Below, one piece after another: positions 16,819 to 25,527 of a stretch of 64,000 bases of DNA. Source of the stretch: Actinocatenispora comari (GTDB taxonomy: Bacteria; Actinomycetota; Actinomycetes; Mycobacteriales; Micromonosporaceae); NCBI RefSeq assembly GCF_017312725.1, contig NZ_BOPO01000055.1, positions 62,001 to 126,000 on the forward strand, read 5' to 3'. Below the pieces are notes generated by a model. It saw nothing but the letters and a program-made list of their open reading frames with translations. It had not been told where the DNA came from and made no database searches. How positions within the stretch are numbered: the stretch's first letter is position 1; every line of letters begins with the position of its first letter. Both the position numbers and the translations under genes were made by a program.

Positions 16819-17160
16819 GTGGGAGTGATCCTCGTGGACGAAGTTGACGACTGGTTCGTCAAGTTGCCCAAAGATGACGCTGAACGTGTCGCAGGCGCCA
16901 TCGATCAACTGGCAGAACATGGCCCGATGTTAGGGAGACCGACTGCGGACACGATAACGGGATCCACGCTACCGAACCTGAAAGAACTGCGACCCGGATC
17001 CATCCGGATCCTGTTCTGTTTCGACACCAGGCGACAAGCGATCCTGCTCGTCGCAGGTGACAAGGCGGGGCAGTGGCAGAAGTGGTACGACGAAAACATC
17101 CCCATTGCAGAACAGAGGTTCGCGAAATGGGAAGTCGGCGGATACGACGAGGAGAGGTGA
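16819..17160 (+). CDS. HigB/RelE-type toxin
   Basis: About 113 residues from GTG 16819 (GTG 16825 also possible). ILVDEVDDWFVKLPKDDAER, then LAEHGPMLGRP and LKELRPGSIRILFCFD, QAILLVAGDKAGQW and WYDENIPIAEQRF are the succession of blocks of the phage-derived Gp49-like HigB family, ribosome-dependent mRNA interferases. The block between GS and IRILF is a few residues shorter than usual. A TANNNT -10 box ends 11 bp upstream, suggesting a leaderless or nearly leaderless message. It lies 6 bp before the antitoxin gene, the toxin-first HigBA order. Confidence 0.85.
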   Translation: MGVILVDEVDDWFVKLPKDDAERVAGAIDQLAEHGPMLGRPTADTITGSTLPNLKELRPGSIRILFCFDTRRQAILLVAGDKAGQWQKWYDENIPIAEQRFAKWEVGGYDEER

Positions 17161-17166
17161 TGAGCG

Positions 17167-17487
17167 ATGGCACGTAATTGGCGTGATATCCGTAAGCAGG
17201 CTGTTGATACTGGCCAGATCGACCCGCAGCGGGTCGCCCAGCACTTTGAGCAGTATCGTGCTGAGCAACTCGCGTATCGTCTGTCCGAGCTTCGCAAAGC
17301 GCACGGCCTTCGGCAGGAAGACATCGCAGAGTCGATGCGCGTCACGCAGCGGCGCGTGTCTGCAGTGGAGAACGGCGAACTCAGCCGGACCGAACTCGGC
17401 ACCGTTGAGGCATACATTCGGGCGCTCGGTGGGCGTGTGAAGGTCATTGCCGAGTTCCCAGACGGCGAGCTTGTGACGCTTGACTAA
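17167..17487 (+). CDS. HigA-type XRE antitoxin
   Basis: 106 residues. The helix-turn-helix is in AYRLSELRKAHGLRQEDIAE followed by SMRVTQRRVSAVENG (residues about 36-71), and GTVEAYIRALGGRVKVIAEF forms the conserved C-terminal dimerisation strand of HigA-like antitoxins. It neutralises the preceding toxin and should repress the pair's promoter. Codon use is less GC-biased than that of the neighbouring cox genes, consistent with transfer. Confidence 0.88.
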   Translation: MARNWRDIRKQAVDTGQIDPQRVAQHFEQYRAEQLAYRLSELRKAHGLRQEDIAESMRVTQRRVSAVENGELSRTELGTVEAYIRALGGRVKVIAEFPDGELVTLD

Positions 17488-17505
17488 CAGCTTCTTTCAG
17501 TTGGG

Positions 17506-17549
17506 TGCAGGCCAAGGGCCGGCCATTCAGGCCAGCCGTTTGGCCTGCA
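17506..17549. terminator. Hairpin between antitoxin and xdhC-like genes
   Basis: TGCAGGCCAA (17506-17515) and TTGGCCTGCA (17540-17549) form a perfect 10-bp stem with a 24-nt loop, between two converging genes. Confidence 0.5.
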
Positions 17550-17616
17550 TCGTTCGCGCCTGGGGATGCCAGCCGGGTCAGTGGGCGAGTCATCGCAACC
17601 GAGTGACCCGGCTTCG

Positions 17617-18879
17617 TCAGTGGTGGATGCGGCCGGTGGTGGCGGAGAGGGGGGAACCGGTGCCGTGCCAGCGGCGGGAGACGATCTCCGCGGCGACGCT
17701 GACCGCGGTCTCCTCCGGCGTACGGGCGCCGATGTCCAGGCCGATCGGGGAGGCGAGCCGGGCCAGCTCGACGTCGGTCAGGCCCGCCTCGCGCAGCCGG
17801 GCGAGCCGGTCGTCGTGGGTGCGCCGGGACCCCATCGCCCCGACGTAGGCCAGCGGCAGCCGTAACGCCTCGGTGAGTACCGGGACGTCGAACTTCGGGT
17901 CGTGGGTCAGCACGCACACCACCGTGCGGGCGTCCAGCCGGCCGGCCGCCGCCTCGGCCGCGAGGTAGCGGTGCGGCCACTCCACCACGACCTCGTCCGC
18001 CTGCGGGAACCGGGCGCGGGTGGCGAACACCGGGCGCGCGTCGCAGACCGTCACGCGGTAGCCGAGGAAGGAACCGGCACGCGCCACGGCCGCCGCGAAG
18101 TCGATCGCGCCGAAAACGATCATCCGGGGTCGGGGCGCGTGGCTCGCGACGAACACGGTCAGATCGTCGCCGCGTCGCTGCCCGTCGTGGCCGTAGGTCA
18201 GCGTCCCGGTGTGCCCGGCGGCCAGCAGCCCCCGGGCGTCGTCGGTCACCGCGTCGTCCAGCCGCGCCGACCCGAGCGTGCCGAGCCGCCCCCCGGCATC
18301 CGCCCGTACGGAGCCGGCCCCGGCCACGGCCGCCGTGGTGTCCGCCACCGGGGCGCTGCCGCCGGCCGGCTCGCCGGACGCCGGGGTGGGGTCGGGCCAG
18401 ACGATCAGGCGGCGGCCGACCAGGCCGGCGGCCACCGCGGTGGCCGCGCCGGGGCTGTCGTCCGGCAGGGCGGCACCGGCGCAGCGGTCCGCGACGACGG
18501 TGGCGACCGCGACCGGCCGGCCGTCGGCGATCGCGGCGGTCACCTCCGACAGTGCCGGGAACGCGGGCCGATCGACCCGTTCGACGTAGATGTCGAGAAT
18601 GCCGCCGCAGGTCAGGCCGACGGCGAACGCGTCGTCGTCGGAGACGCCGTACCGGCGCAGCACCGCGCGGCCGGTGTCGCGGACCTCGCCGGCCACCTCG
18701 TACAGGTCGCCCTCCACGCAGCCACCCGACACCGAGCCGGTGACCGTACCGTCCGCGGCGACGAGCATCGCCGCACCGGGCTGGCGCGGCGCGCTGTGCC
18801 AGGTCGCGACCACGGTGGCCAGTCCGGCCGGCTCACCAGCCGCCCACCGCGCGTGCAGCGCGGCGAGCACGTCATCCAT
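17617..18879 (-). CDS. XdhC/CoxI-family molybdenum cofactor insertion factor
   Basis: 420 residues. The N-terminal XdhC_CoxI domain shows ATWHSAPRQPGAAMLV and GSVSGGCVEGDLYE. The C-terminal Rossmann domain shows RMIVFGAIDFAAAVARAG, VVCVLTHDPKFDVPVL and YVGAMGSRRTHDDRL. Between them is an Ala/Pro/Gly-rich insert (about residues 165-215). Family members mature and sulfurate the molybdenum cofactor of xanthine-oxidase-family enzymes, so it serves the coxSLM product. Its start overlaps the vWA gene by 8 nt in a three-gene accessory operon. Confidence 0.9.
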   Translation of the reverse strand: MDDVLAALHARWAAGEPAGLATVVATWHSAPRQPGAAMLVAADGTVTGSVSGGCVEGDLYEVAGEVRDTGRAVLRRYGVSDDDAFAVGLTCGGILDIYVERVDRPAFPALSEVTAAIADGRPVAVATVVADRCAGAALPDDSPGAATAVAAGLVGRRLIVWPDPTPASGEPAGGSAPVADTTAAVAGAGSVRADAGGRLGTLGSARLDDAVTDDARGLLAAGHTGTLTYGHDGQRRGDDLTVFVASHAPRPRMIVFGAIDFAAAVARAGSFLGYRVTVCDARPVFATRARFPQADEVVVEWPHRYLAAEAAAGRLDARTVVCVLTHDPKFDVPVLTEALRLPLAYVGAMGSRRTHDDRLARLREAGLTDVELARLASPIGLDIGARTPEETAVSVAAEIVSRRWHGTGSPLSATTGRIHH

Positions 18880-19981
18880 CGCCGATCACCCCGACCAGCT
18901 CGGTCAGCGCGGCCAGGCTGTGCCCGGCCACGAACGCGTCCAGGTGCGGCAGCGCCGCGACCATCCCGCCGGTCAGCGGCTGGTACCCGACCCGGCCGGC
19001 GTGCGGGTTGACCCACACCACCCGGTAGGCCAGCCGGGACAGCCGAGCCAGCTGCTCGCCGAGCAGCGCCGGGTCGCCGCGCTCCCAGCCGTCGCTGGCG
19101 AGCACCACGACCGCCTGCCGGGCGGTACCGCGCTGGCCCCACCGGTCGAGGAAGGCGCGCAGCGTCTCGCCCAGCCGGGTACCGCCGCGCCAGTCCGGGA
19201 TCGCCCGGCCCGCGTGGGTGAGCGCCACGTCCGGATCGCGGGCCCGCAGCGCCGGGGTGACGCGGGTCAGCCGGGTGCCGACGGTGAACACCTCGGTCCG
19301 GGTCGGCCGGCGGCGCACCGCGGCGTGCGCGAACCGCAGCAGGGCGTCGGAGTACGGGGCCATCGAACCGGACACGTCGATCAGCAGCACCAGCCGGCGC
19401 GAGCGCACCCGGCGGGTACGGCGGGCCAGCCGCACCGGTTCGCCGCCGGCACGGAGCATCTCGCGTACCGTGCCGGCCGGGTCCAGCTCGCCCCGCGGCG
19501 CCGGCCGGTACCGGCGGGACGGGCGCGGCGCGGTCGCCGGTGCCAGCAGCGCGATCAGCCGGCGTACCTCGGCGCGTTCGGTGTCGGTCAGTGCGGCCAC
19601 GTCGCGGTGCCGCAGGGTCTCCGCCGCGCTGGCCGAGACCCGTACGGTCAGGGTGGCGGTGGGCTCGGCGTCGGTGCCCGCCTCGTCGGCGCCGAAGCCC
19701 ACGGACGGTCGGCGGGGCGGGCCGGTGCGGGTGCGGGCCCGCCGCGGTGCCGCCGCGGCGCCGAAGTAGCGGGCGAACGCGGCGTCGTAGCGGGGCAGGT
19801 CGTCCGGCTCGGCGCACAGGGTCAGCCGCCCCGCCCAGTACAGCGCGGCCGGGTCGGCCGGGCCGAGCGCGTCGGCGGCGGCCAGCATGGCCTGGGTGCG
19901 CTGCGCCTCGGCCGGCACCCCCGCCTCCCGCGCCGCCCGCGCGAACCCGACCAGCACCGCCGTCCCGTCCGCGCCGGTCAC
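18872..19981 (-). CDS. CoxE-like von Willebrand A domain protein
   Basis: 369 residues. The vWA domain has a MIDAS metal site DVSGS in RLVLLIDVSGSMAPYSDALL (about residue 200) with further motifs WRGGTRLGETL and VLASDGWERGDPALLG. The N-terminal half is a helical/Arg-rich region found in CoxE proteins. CoxE works with the MoxR ATPase CoxD in assembling the [CuSMoO2] or related Mo centre. GTG 19981 overlaps the MoxR stop by 4 nt. Confidence 0.88.
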   Translation of the reverse strand: MTGADGTAVLVGFARAAREAGVPAEAQRTQAMLAAADALGPADPAALYWAGRLTLCAEPDDLPRYDAAFARYFGAAAAPRRARTRTGPPRRPSVGFGADEAGTDAEPTATLTVRVSASAAETLRHRDVAALTDTERAEVRRLIALLAPATAPRPSRRYRPAPRGELDPAGTVREMLRAGGEPVRLARRTRRVRSRRLVLLIDVSGSMAPYSDALLRFAHAAVRRRPTRTEVFTVGTRLTRVTPALRARDPDVALTHAGRAIPDWRGGTRLGETLRAFLDRWGQRGTARQAVVVLASDGWERGDPALLGEQLARLSRLAYRVVWVNPHAGRVGYQPLTGGMVAALPHLDAFVAGHSLAALTELVGVIGDG

Positions 19982-20871
19982 GGATCGGTCCCGGGGTCGA
20001 GGATCGCGGCGGCCCGCACCCGTTCGGTGTCCTCGCGGTACTTGAGCACCGCGCCGAGCGTCGCCGACGCCAGCTCCGCGGTCAGCTCGGTCGCGCCGAG
20101 CGTGTCGAGGGCGGCGGCCCAGTCGATCGCCTCCGCCACGCCGGGCGGCTTGAGCAGCTCCAGCGTGCGCATCCGGGCGGTCGCGGCGGCCACCTGCTCG
20201 GCCAGCCGGGCGCTGACCTCGGGCAGCCGGGACCGGACGATCGCGATCTCCCGGTCGAGGTCGGGGTGGTCGAGCCAGTGGTACAGGCAGCGTCGCTTGA
20301 GCGCGTCGTGCACCTCGCGGGTGCGGTTGGAGGTCAGCACCGTGACCGGCGGGTGCTCGGCGACGATGCGGCCGAGTTCGGGCACCGTGACCGCGGCGTC
20401 GGCGAGCACCTCCAGCAGGTACGCCTCGAACTCGTCGTCGGCGCGGTCGATCTCGTCGACCAGCAGCACGCACGGGCTGGTGGTCAGCGCCGCCAGCAGC
20501 GGGCGGGCCAGCAGGAACCGCCGGTCGTACAGTTCGGCTTCCAGCGCCGTCGGATCGGCGTCCTGGCCGGCCGCCCGGACCGCCTGCAGGTGCAGCAGCT
20601 GGCGGGGGAAGTCCCAGTCGTACAGCGCCTGCGCGGCCGACAGCCCCTCGTAGCACTGCAGCCGGATGGGGGTCGCGCCGGTCGCCTCGGCCAGCGCGGT
20701 GGCGAACGAGGTCTTGCCGACGCCGGCGTCGCCCTCCAGGAACACCGGCCGGCCCAGCCGGATCGCCAGGTAGCCGGCGGTGGCGAGCCCGTCGTCGGCC
20801 AGGTAACCGGTACGTGCCAGCGCCGCCGCGAGCGCGGCGGGAGACTCCGGCACCGGGAACGCCGATCCCAT
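19978..20871 (-). CDS. CoxD-like MoxR-type AAA+ ATPase
   Basis: 297 residues from ATG 20871 (GTG 20874 possible). Walker A is GDAGVGKTSF (about residues 44-53), Walker B is VLLVDEIDRADDEFEAYLLE, and VTVLTSNRTREVHDALKRRC holds sensor 1 and the arginine finger region. MoxR ATPases act as chaperones with vWA partners; here it pairs with the overlapping CoxE gene. It is the first gene of the accessory operon; CATAGT 12 bp upstream of the start could be its -10 box, making a short-leader or leaderless transcript. Confidence 0.9.
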   Translation of the reverse strand: MGSAFPVPESPAALAAALARTGYLADDGLATAGYLAIRLGRPVFLEGDAGVGKTSFATALAEATGATPIRLQCYEGLSAAQALYDWDFPRQLLHLQAVRAAGQDADPTALEAELYDRRFLLARPLLAALTTSPCVLLVDEIDRADDEFEAYLLEVLADAAVTVPELGRIVAEHPPVTVLTSNRTREVHDALKRRCLYHWLDHPDLDREIAIVRSRLPEVSARLAEQVAAATARMRTLELLKPPGVAEAIDWAAALDTLGATELTAELASATLGAVLKYREDTERVRAAAILDPGTDP

Positions 20872-21079
20872 CACCCCACTATGCGCGTCCCGGCCGCGCC
20901 GCGCCCACCGTTCGCGACCCGTTCCGTACCCGATCGTCCCCGCCCGGCCGCCGGTGTGCTCGTGCCCGTTCACGCAGCGGACGTGGACGTCGCTGGGCGA
21001 GACGGCACTGGTCCCGGCGGGCGGCCGGCAGCAGGATCCAGCTGCAAGGTCCGACAAGCTCTTCACTCCGGGAGTCCCC

Positions 21080-21685
21080 GTGTTGTACGCCATCGCCTTT
21101 TCACCCTGGATCCTCTACGCGGTGATCCCCGCGGTGTGGTGGCAGTGGTCGATGCTCGCCGCACTGGCGATCTCGGTGGCGATCTTCGTCGCGGCGGTGG
21201 CACGACGCCGGCCGGCCGCGGCGATGATCATCGAGATCGGATCGATGATGTTCTTCGCCGCCGGGACGACCCTCGCGCTCGCCGACCCCGGCACCGCCCT
21301 GCATCCGTACCTGCCGGCGGTGTCGGCGCTGTGGGTGGGGCTCATCGCCTGGTTCTCGCTGCTCATCCGCAACCCGTTCACCCTGGGCATCGCGAAGCTG
21401 AAGGAGCCGCCGGAGGTCTGGCGTCAGCCGCTGTTCGTCCGTACCAACGTCATCATCACGGCGGTGTGGGCGATCTGCTTCACCGCCGGCGCCGTGCTGC
21501 TCGCGGCCTGCGCCGCCGCCGGTGCCGGCCGCGGGCTGGTCATCGGCGTCCAGGTCGGCCACTTCGTCGTACCGATGGTGTTCACGATCCGCTACGTCGC
21601 GGTGATCAGGAAGCGGGTGGCCCGGATGCACGCCGAGCCGCCGAAGCCGCCGGTGTTCTCCGGGCAGTACCACGGTCTGCGGTGA
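21080..21685 (+). CDS. Integral membrane protein of unknown function
   Basis: 201 residues from GTG 21080, which has GGGAG 6 bp upstream; longer upstream starts exist but give a non-membrane, low-complexity N-terminus. Five or so hydrophobic segments are visible (for instance WQWSMLAALAISVAIFVAAV and VGLIAWFSLLIRNPFTLGIA), so it resides in the plasma membrane. No catalytic motif is recognised. It converges on the PucR-type regulator with a gap of only 12 bp. Confidence 0.75.
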   Translation: MLYAIAFSPWILYAVIPAVWWQWSMLAALAISVAIFVAAVARRRPAAAMIIEIGSMMFFAAGTTLALADPGTALHPYLPAVSALWVGLIAWFSLLIRNPFTLGIAKLKEPPEVWRQPLFVRTNVIITAVWAICFTAGAVLLAACAAAGAGRGLVIGVQVGHFVVPMVFTIRYVAVIRKRVARMHAEPPKPPVFSGQYHGLR

Positions 21686-21697
21686 ACCGTCGCCGCA

Positions 21698-23140
21698 TCA
21701 CCGGTCGGTGAGGCCGAATGCCAGGCACAGGTCGTACCGGGCGGACGGCGAGTCGAGCAGCGAGCGTTGGACGAGCTGCTCGACCCGGCCCAGCCGCTTG
21801 CGTACCCCGGAGGGCGAGACGCCGAGAGCCGTTGCGGTCGCACCGATCTGCGCCCGGTTGTCCAGCCAGGCGCGCAGGGTGTCGACCAGCCGGGGATCGG
21901 CGCCACGCAGCGGTGCGCGTTGCTGCGCCGCCCAATCACGTACCTCGGGGCGGGTCAGCAGCTGCTCCAGCGGTGCGCCGGAACCACCCGGCGTGCCGAC
22001 CACCTGCAGCGCGAGCTGCAACCGCGCCTGGGTCGCCACCTCGGCCAGCTCGGCGTCCAGCAGCGATCCGATCAGCCGTAGCCGGGCGGCCAGCGTGTTG
22101 CGATGCACCTTCAACTGGCGGGTGGCGAGACCGTGAAAGGTCAGCCAGGAGGCCAGGGTGTGCACCAGCTCGCCGGCGTCGGGATCCTGCGGCCGCGCGG
22201 AGCGGTACGACAGCAGCGGGGCGAGCGTGCGGGCCGCCCAGCCAGAGCCCAGCTCGGCGAGCAGGGCGGACAGTTCGCCGTGTCCGCGGAAGGTGGCGTG
22301 GCGTTCGGGTCGGTGCCGGGCGACCGAGAGCGCGTGAAACGCGTGGGTGTAACCGGTGACGCAGTCGCGAAGCGCCAACTCCTCGCTGCTGCCCAGGTGG
22401 AACGCGGCCTCCTCGACGGCTCGGGCTCGCAACGAGTTGGTCAGCGCGTCGGCGTCGGCATGCGCGATGACCACGACGTGGCGGCGGTGGACCGGACAGC
22501 GCACCACCCAGGCCCAGCGCTGCGCGGTCTCCCGGCACCAACTCAGCGTCTCGGTCACCCGCGGGTCCGCGGACTCCACGATGTGGATGCGCACCCGGTC
22601 CGGCAGGTCCGGCCCCAGCACGGCCGCGGCGTGGCGCGCGTCCGCGATGTGGCCGGCCTGCAGCTGGTGCAGCACGACCTCGCGGTTGCGTGCCTCGACC
22701 CGATCGAGCTGGGCCGCTCGGGCCCGTAGCTGCCGTTCCCGCCAGGCGAGGCCGAGCGGGACGCTCGCATCGGCCAGCAGCGCCCGCTCGTCCGGCGAGA
22801 AGTCGCGCCCGGTGTCGCGGCGAACGACCAGGGCCGGGCGCGGTGCCGGGCCGGTGAGCGCGACCAGGCAGACCGGGCGGCCGTCGAGGTCGGCGGCGAT
22901 CGCCCCGGCCCTGCCGGTACGCACCGCGCGCAGGTCGGCGGCGAGCGCCGCCGGGACCGGCCGGTCACCCGGCACGGTCGTCCCGGACGGCGCGACCAGT
23001 ACCGCGATGCTGTCCAGCCGCCGGCCGAGCCGGTCGAGGATCCGTTCGATGCCGTCGACCGCCTCGACCTGCCGCGTCATGGCCCGCAACTCGCCGGCAA
23101 CGTCCACCGTGGGGTCCGTCCGCACCGCTGCACTCCTCAT
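21698..23140 (-). CDS. PucR/CdaR-type regulator with two C-terminal HTH units
   Basis: 480 residues. The N-terminal part (about 1-140) looks like a GAF-type sensor. A GGDEF-like middle domain of the PucR family follows, then LKVHRNTLAARLRLIGSLLD with ARLQLALQVVG (about residues 340-375), the usual PucR/CdaR C-terminal HTH. Unusually a second similar unit follows: TATALGVSPSGVRKRLGRVE, then SLLDSPSARYDLCLAFGL (about 435-478). Duplicate HTH could let a monomer contact two half-sites. Targets are unknown; the nearest divergent candidate lies beyond the PMP3-like gene. Confidence 0.83.
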   Translation of the reverse strand: MRSAAVRTDPTVDVAGELRAMTRQVEAVDGIERILDRLGRRLDSIAVLVAPSGTTVPGDRPVPAALAADLRAVRTGRAGAIAADLDGRPVCLVALTGPAPRPALVVRRDTGRDFSPDERALLADASVPLGLAWRERQLRARAAQLDRVEARNREVVLHQLQAGHIADARHAAAVLGPDLPDRVRIHIVESADPRVTETLSWCRETAQRWAWVVRCPVHRRHVVVIAHADADALTNSLRARAVEEAAFHLGSSEELALRDCVTGYTHAFHALSVARHRPERHATFRGHGELSALLAELGSGWAARTLAPLLSYRSARPQDPDAGELVHTLASWLTFHGLATRQLKVHRNTLAARLRLIGSLLDAELAEVATQARLQLALQVVGTPGGSGAPLEQLLTRPEVRDWAAQQRAPLRGADPRLVDTLRAWLDNRAQIGATATALGVSPSGVRKRLGRVEQLVQRSLLDSPSARYDLCLAFGLTDR

Positions 23141-23244
23141 CCGCGCCGAGGACTCCGGAGTCTATTACCGTGCCGCACTGTGATCATCACGCCAGACGTC
23201 GAGGTACGGCAGGTCGGTGACCGGGCGGTGCGCCCGGATACCGG

Positions 23245-23421
23245 TCAGCGCCGGCCACGCGGCTCCGAGGTGACGACGTAGATGCCGTAGATGACGCCCG
23301 GGATGTGGCCGATGAGCTGGAACAGGATCGCCCACAGCACCCGCCTGGTGAGGCCCTCGTGGAACAGCACCGCGAGGAACGGCAGGAAGAAGCACAGGAT
23401 GATCAGCAGGATCTTCTTCAT
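23245..23421 (-). CDS. PMP3/YqaE-type small membrane protein
   Basis: 58 residues with two membrane helices: KKILLIILCFFLPFLAVLF and LWAILFQLIGHIPGVIYGIY joined by HEGLTRRV. The pattern (short N-terminus, P in helix 1, hydrophilic turn, H-[IL]-P-G-[VI]-[IV]-[YH] in helix 2) is that of the UPF0057/PMP3 family, proteolipids linked to membrane potential and stress tolerance. It is transcribed away from the SIS gene's terminus on the same strand. Confidence 0.85.
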   Translation of the reverse strand: MKKILLIILCFFLPFLAVLFHEGLTRRVLWAILFQLIGHIPGVIYGIYVVTSEPRGRR

Positions 23422-23458
23422 ACCGTTCAGTGTCCGGCAGAGGCCGTGGACGTGTCGC

Positions 23459-24211
23459 TCAGGCGGTGCGGCGGATCCGGCCGGCGTAGCGCTCCTCCAG
23501 CGCCCGGTTGTGCTCGTCGCCGCCGGGCACGTTCGCAGACAGGTAGATCGGCGGCGTCTCGCCGGCGTCGAGCAGGCGGCGCACCACCTCGGTGGTGATC
23601 AGCTGGGCCAGCATCGCCGCGGTCAGCGAGGACACGGCCCCGACCGCGCCGCCACCGGGCAGCGGCAGTACCGCGTCGCCGAACGGGGCGCCGTTGTCGA
23701 GCACCACGTCGGCCACGTCCGACAGCCGCTGCCCGGACGGGTGCCGCGGCTCGGCCTTCGCCGTGTGGTCCAGCGAGGTGATCGCGATCAGCTGGTGCCC
23801 GCGCTGCTTGACGGTACGGGCGAGTTCCACCGTGGAACCGTTGATGCCTGAGCTGGAGGCGATCACGAACACGTCGCTGGGCTGGATGTTCGCCAGTTCC
23901 AGGACCCGGTGGGCGATGGTCGGGTCGCGCTCCAGCAGCGGGTCGGACAACAGCGCCGGCGGTTCGCCACCGAACACGACCACGTCGCGCAGCGCCAGCT
24001 TGTTGGTCGGCACCAGCCCGCCGGCCCGGCCGGCGATCTCCATCGCCAGCGCCTCGGAGTGTCCGCTGCCGAACGCCTGGATCACCCCGCCGTCGCGCAG
24101 GCTCGCCGCGATCAGGTCCGCCGCCTGCGCCACGCCGTCGGCCTGGCTGGCGATCACCCGGTCCAGCACCGTGCGGGCGGCAGCCGCGTAGGCCGCACCA
24201 TCCACCGTCAT
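23459..24211 (-). CDS. SIS-domain sugar-phosphate binding protein
   Basis: 250 residues. One SIS domain: GGVIQAFGSGHSEALAMEIA (phosphosugar loop, about 40-59) and DVFVIASSSGINGSTVELAR (about 115-134). The single-SIS layout matches the UPF0309/phosphoheptose-isomerase-like group rather than two-domain GlmS. The family binds or isomerises amino-sugar phosphates. GAGGA precedes the ATG at 24211. It is divergent from a GlcNAc-type kinase 189 bp away, supporting a joint role in amino-sugar use or cell-wall recycling. Confidence 0.87.
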   Translation of the reverse strand: MTVDGAAYAAAARTVLDRVIASQADGVAQAADLIAASLRDGGVIQAFGSGHSEALAMEIAGRAGGLVPTNKLALRDVVVFGGEPPALLSDPLLERDPTIAHRVLELANIQPSDVFVIASSSGINGSTVELARTVKQRGHQLIAITSLDHTAKAEPRHPSGQRLSDVADVVLDNGAPFGDAVLPLPGGGAVGAVSSLTAAMLAQLITTEVVRRLLDAGETPPIYLSANVPGGDEHNRALEERYAGRIRRTA

Positions 24212-24400
24212 TCGGTCCTCACCCTTACTCTCGCTCGCGCCGCCGGCACCGCGCCGGCGACGCCGTACCGGTCGGCCGTCTCGGCACACAACGCGCATCG
24301 GTGACGACCAGGGCGCGAATGTGCCGTACTTCGATCAACTCTCGTCAGTCACCACACGTATCATGCACGATTGTCGTACCCGCTCGACCCGGGAGCACCG

Positions 24401-25405
24401 ATGCGGCTGGCCCTCGGCCTGGACATGGGCGGCACCGCGACCCGCGCGGTGCTCGCCGCCGAGACGGGTGCCGTGCTCGGCACCGGGGCGGCCGGCCCCG
24501 GCAACCCGTTCGCGCACGCACCCGAGCACGCGGCCGGTGCGTTGCGCGAGGCGGTGCGCGCGGCGCTGGGCGACCACGACCCCGCCGCGGTGGGCCTGGG
24601 CGTGCTCGGCGTCGCCGGCGGCAACGTGCTCACCGTCCCCGCCGTCGGCGACACGTTCCGCCGCGCCTGGCACGAGCTGGGCCTGCGCTGCCCGATGCAG
24701 GTCGTCAGCGACGTCGAGGTCGCCTACGCCGCGGGCACCGCGGAGCCCGACGGCACGCTGCTGATCGCCGGCACCGGTACCTCGGCCGGCCGCATCACCG
24801 GTCACCGGCTCGCCCGCGCGTTCGCCGGGTACGGCTGGCTGCTCGGCGACGAGGGTGCCGGGTTCTGGCTCGGCCGCGAGGCGGTCCGGGCCCGGCTGCT
24901 GGTCACCGACGGCCTGCAGGATCCCGGCATCCTCACCGACCTGGTCGCCGCCGAGCTGCCGCTCGACCCGGCGAACCCGGGCAGCGAGACCGAACGCACC
25001 GTCACCGCGATCGACCACGCCCACCCGCTCCGGCTCGCCCGGCTGGCGTCGCTGGTCAGTACCGCCGCCGAGGCCGGCGACCCGGTCGCGCGAGACATCG
25101 TGGCGCGCGCCGGCCGGCACCTGTTCACGCTGGCCACGGCGGCGTACGGGGGCGGCCCGCTGGTGCTGTCCGGCAGCGTGATCGGCCCGGCCACCCCGGT
25201 CGGCGCCGAGTTGCGCCGGCGCCTTGCCACCTGGTCGCCGCAGCCGCACCAGCCGGCGCCGCGGGTGTTGACCGCCGGAAGTGGCGCGGCCGGCGCCGCC
25301 TGGCTCGCCGCGGCCGCGCTGCCCGGCATCGCCGACCCGGTCGCGCTGCACCGCTCGATCGTCGGTACGCCAGCCGAGTCGCCGGGCGGCACGCCGCCGC
25401 GCTGA
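24401..25405 (+). CDS. N-acetylglucosamine-kinase-like BadF/BcrA ATPase
   Basis: 334 residues of the ASKHA fold. LALGLDMGGTATRAVLA (phosphate-1, residues 3-19), VVSDVEVAYAAG (phosphate-2), LIAGTGTSAGRITGH (GTGS-type) and GDEGAGFWLGREAVRA are the standard motifs of eukaryote-like GlcNAc kinases. It would phosphorylate GlcNAc or a related sugar in the cytoplasm. ATG 24401 has GGGAG 7 bp upstream. A divergent SIS gene and a nearby RpiR regulator and exported glycosidase-like protein fit an amino-sugar salvage locus. Confidence 0.87.
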   Translation: MRLALGLDMGGTATRAVLAAETGAVLGTGAAGPGNPFAHAPEHAAGALREAVRAALGDHDPAAVGLGVLGVAGGNVLTVPAVGDTFRRAWHELGLRCPMQVVSDVEVAYAAGTAEPDGTLLIAGTGTSAGRITGHRLARAFAGYGWLLGDEGAGFWLGREAVRARLLVTDGLQDPGILTDLVAAELPLDPANPGSETERTVTAIDHAHPLRLARLASLVSTAAEAGDPVARDIVARAGRHLFTLATAAYGGGPLVLSGSVIGPATPVGAELRRRLATWSPQPHQPAPRVLTAGSGAAGAAWLAAAALPGIADPVALHRSIVGTPAESPGGTPPR

Positions 25406-25456
25406 GCCCGCGGGGTGGCCGAGCCGGAGCGAGTGCGCCGGGCGGGCGGGGTGAGA

Positions 25457-25489
25457 AACCTTGCGGTGTCGGGGCGACACCGCAAGGTT
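25457..25489. terminator. Strong bidirectional terminator hairpin
   Basis: A perfect 14-bp stem, AACCTTGCGGTGTC (25457-25470) and GACACCGCAAGGTT (25476-25489), with a GGGGC loop. It lies midway between the stop of the kinase gene and that of the converging glycosidase-like gene. Confidence 0.85.
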
Positions 25490-25527
25490 CCGGTACCAGC
25501 GCGGCCCGGCGGCCCCGGACTGCGCGC

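Noticed and set aside
20954-21079. Earlier start for the membrane protein ending at 21685
   Set aside because: The added residues are non-membrane and low complexity, overlap the MoxR promoter region, and GTG 21080 has its own ribosome-binding site.
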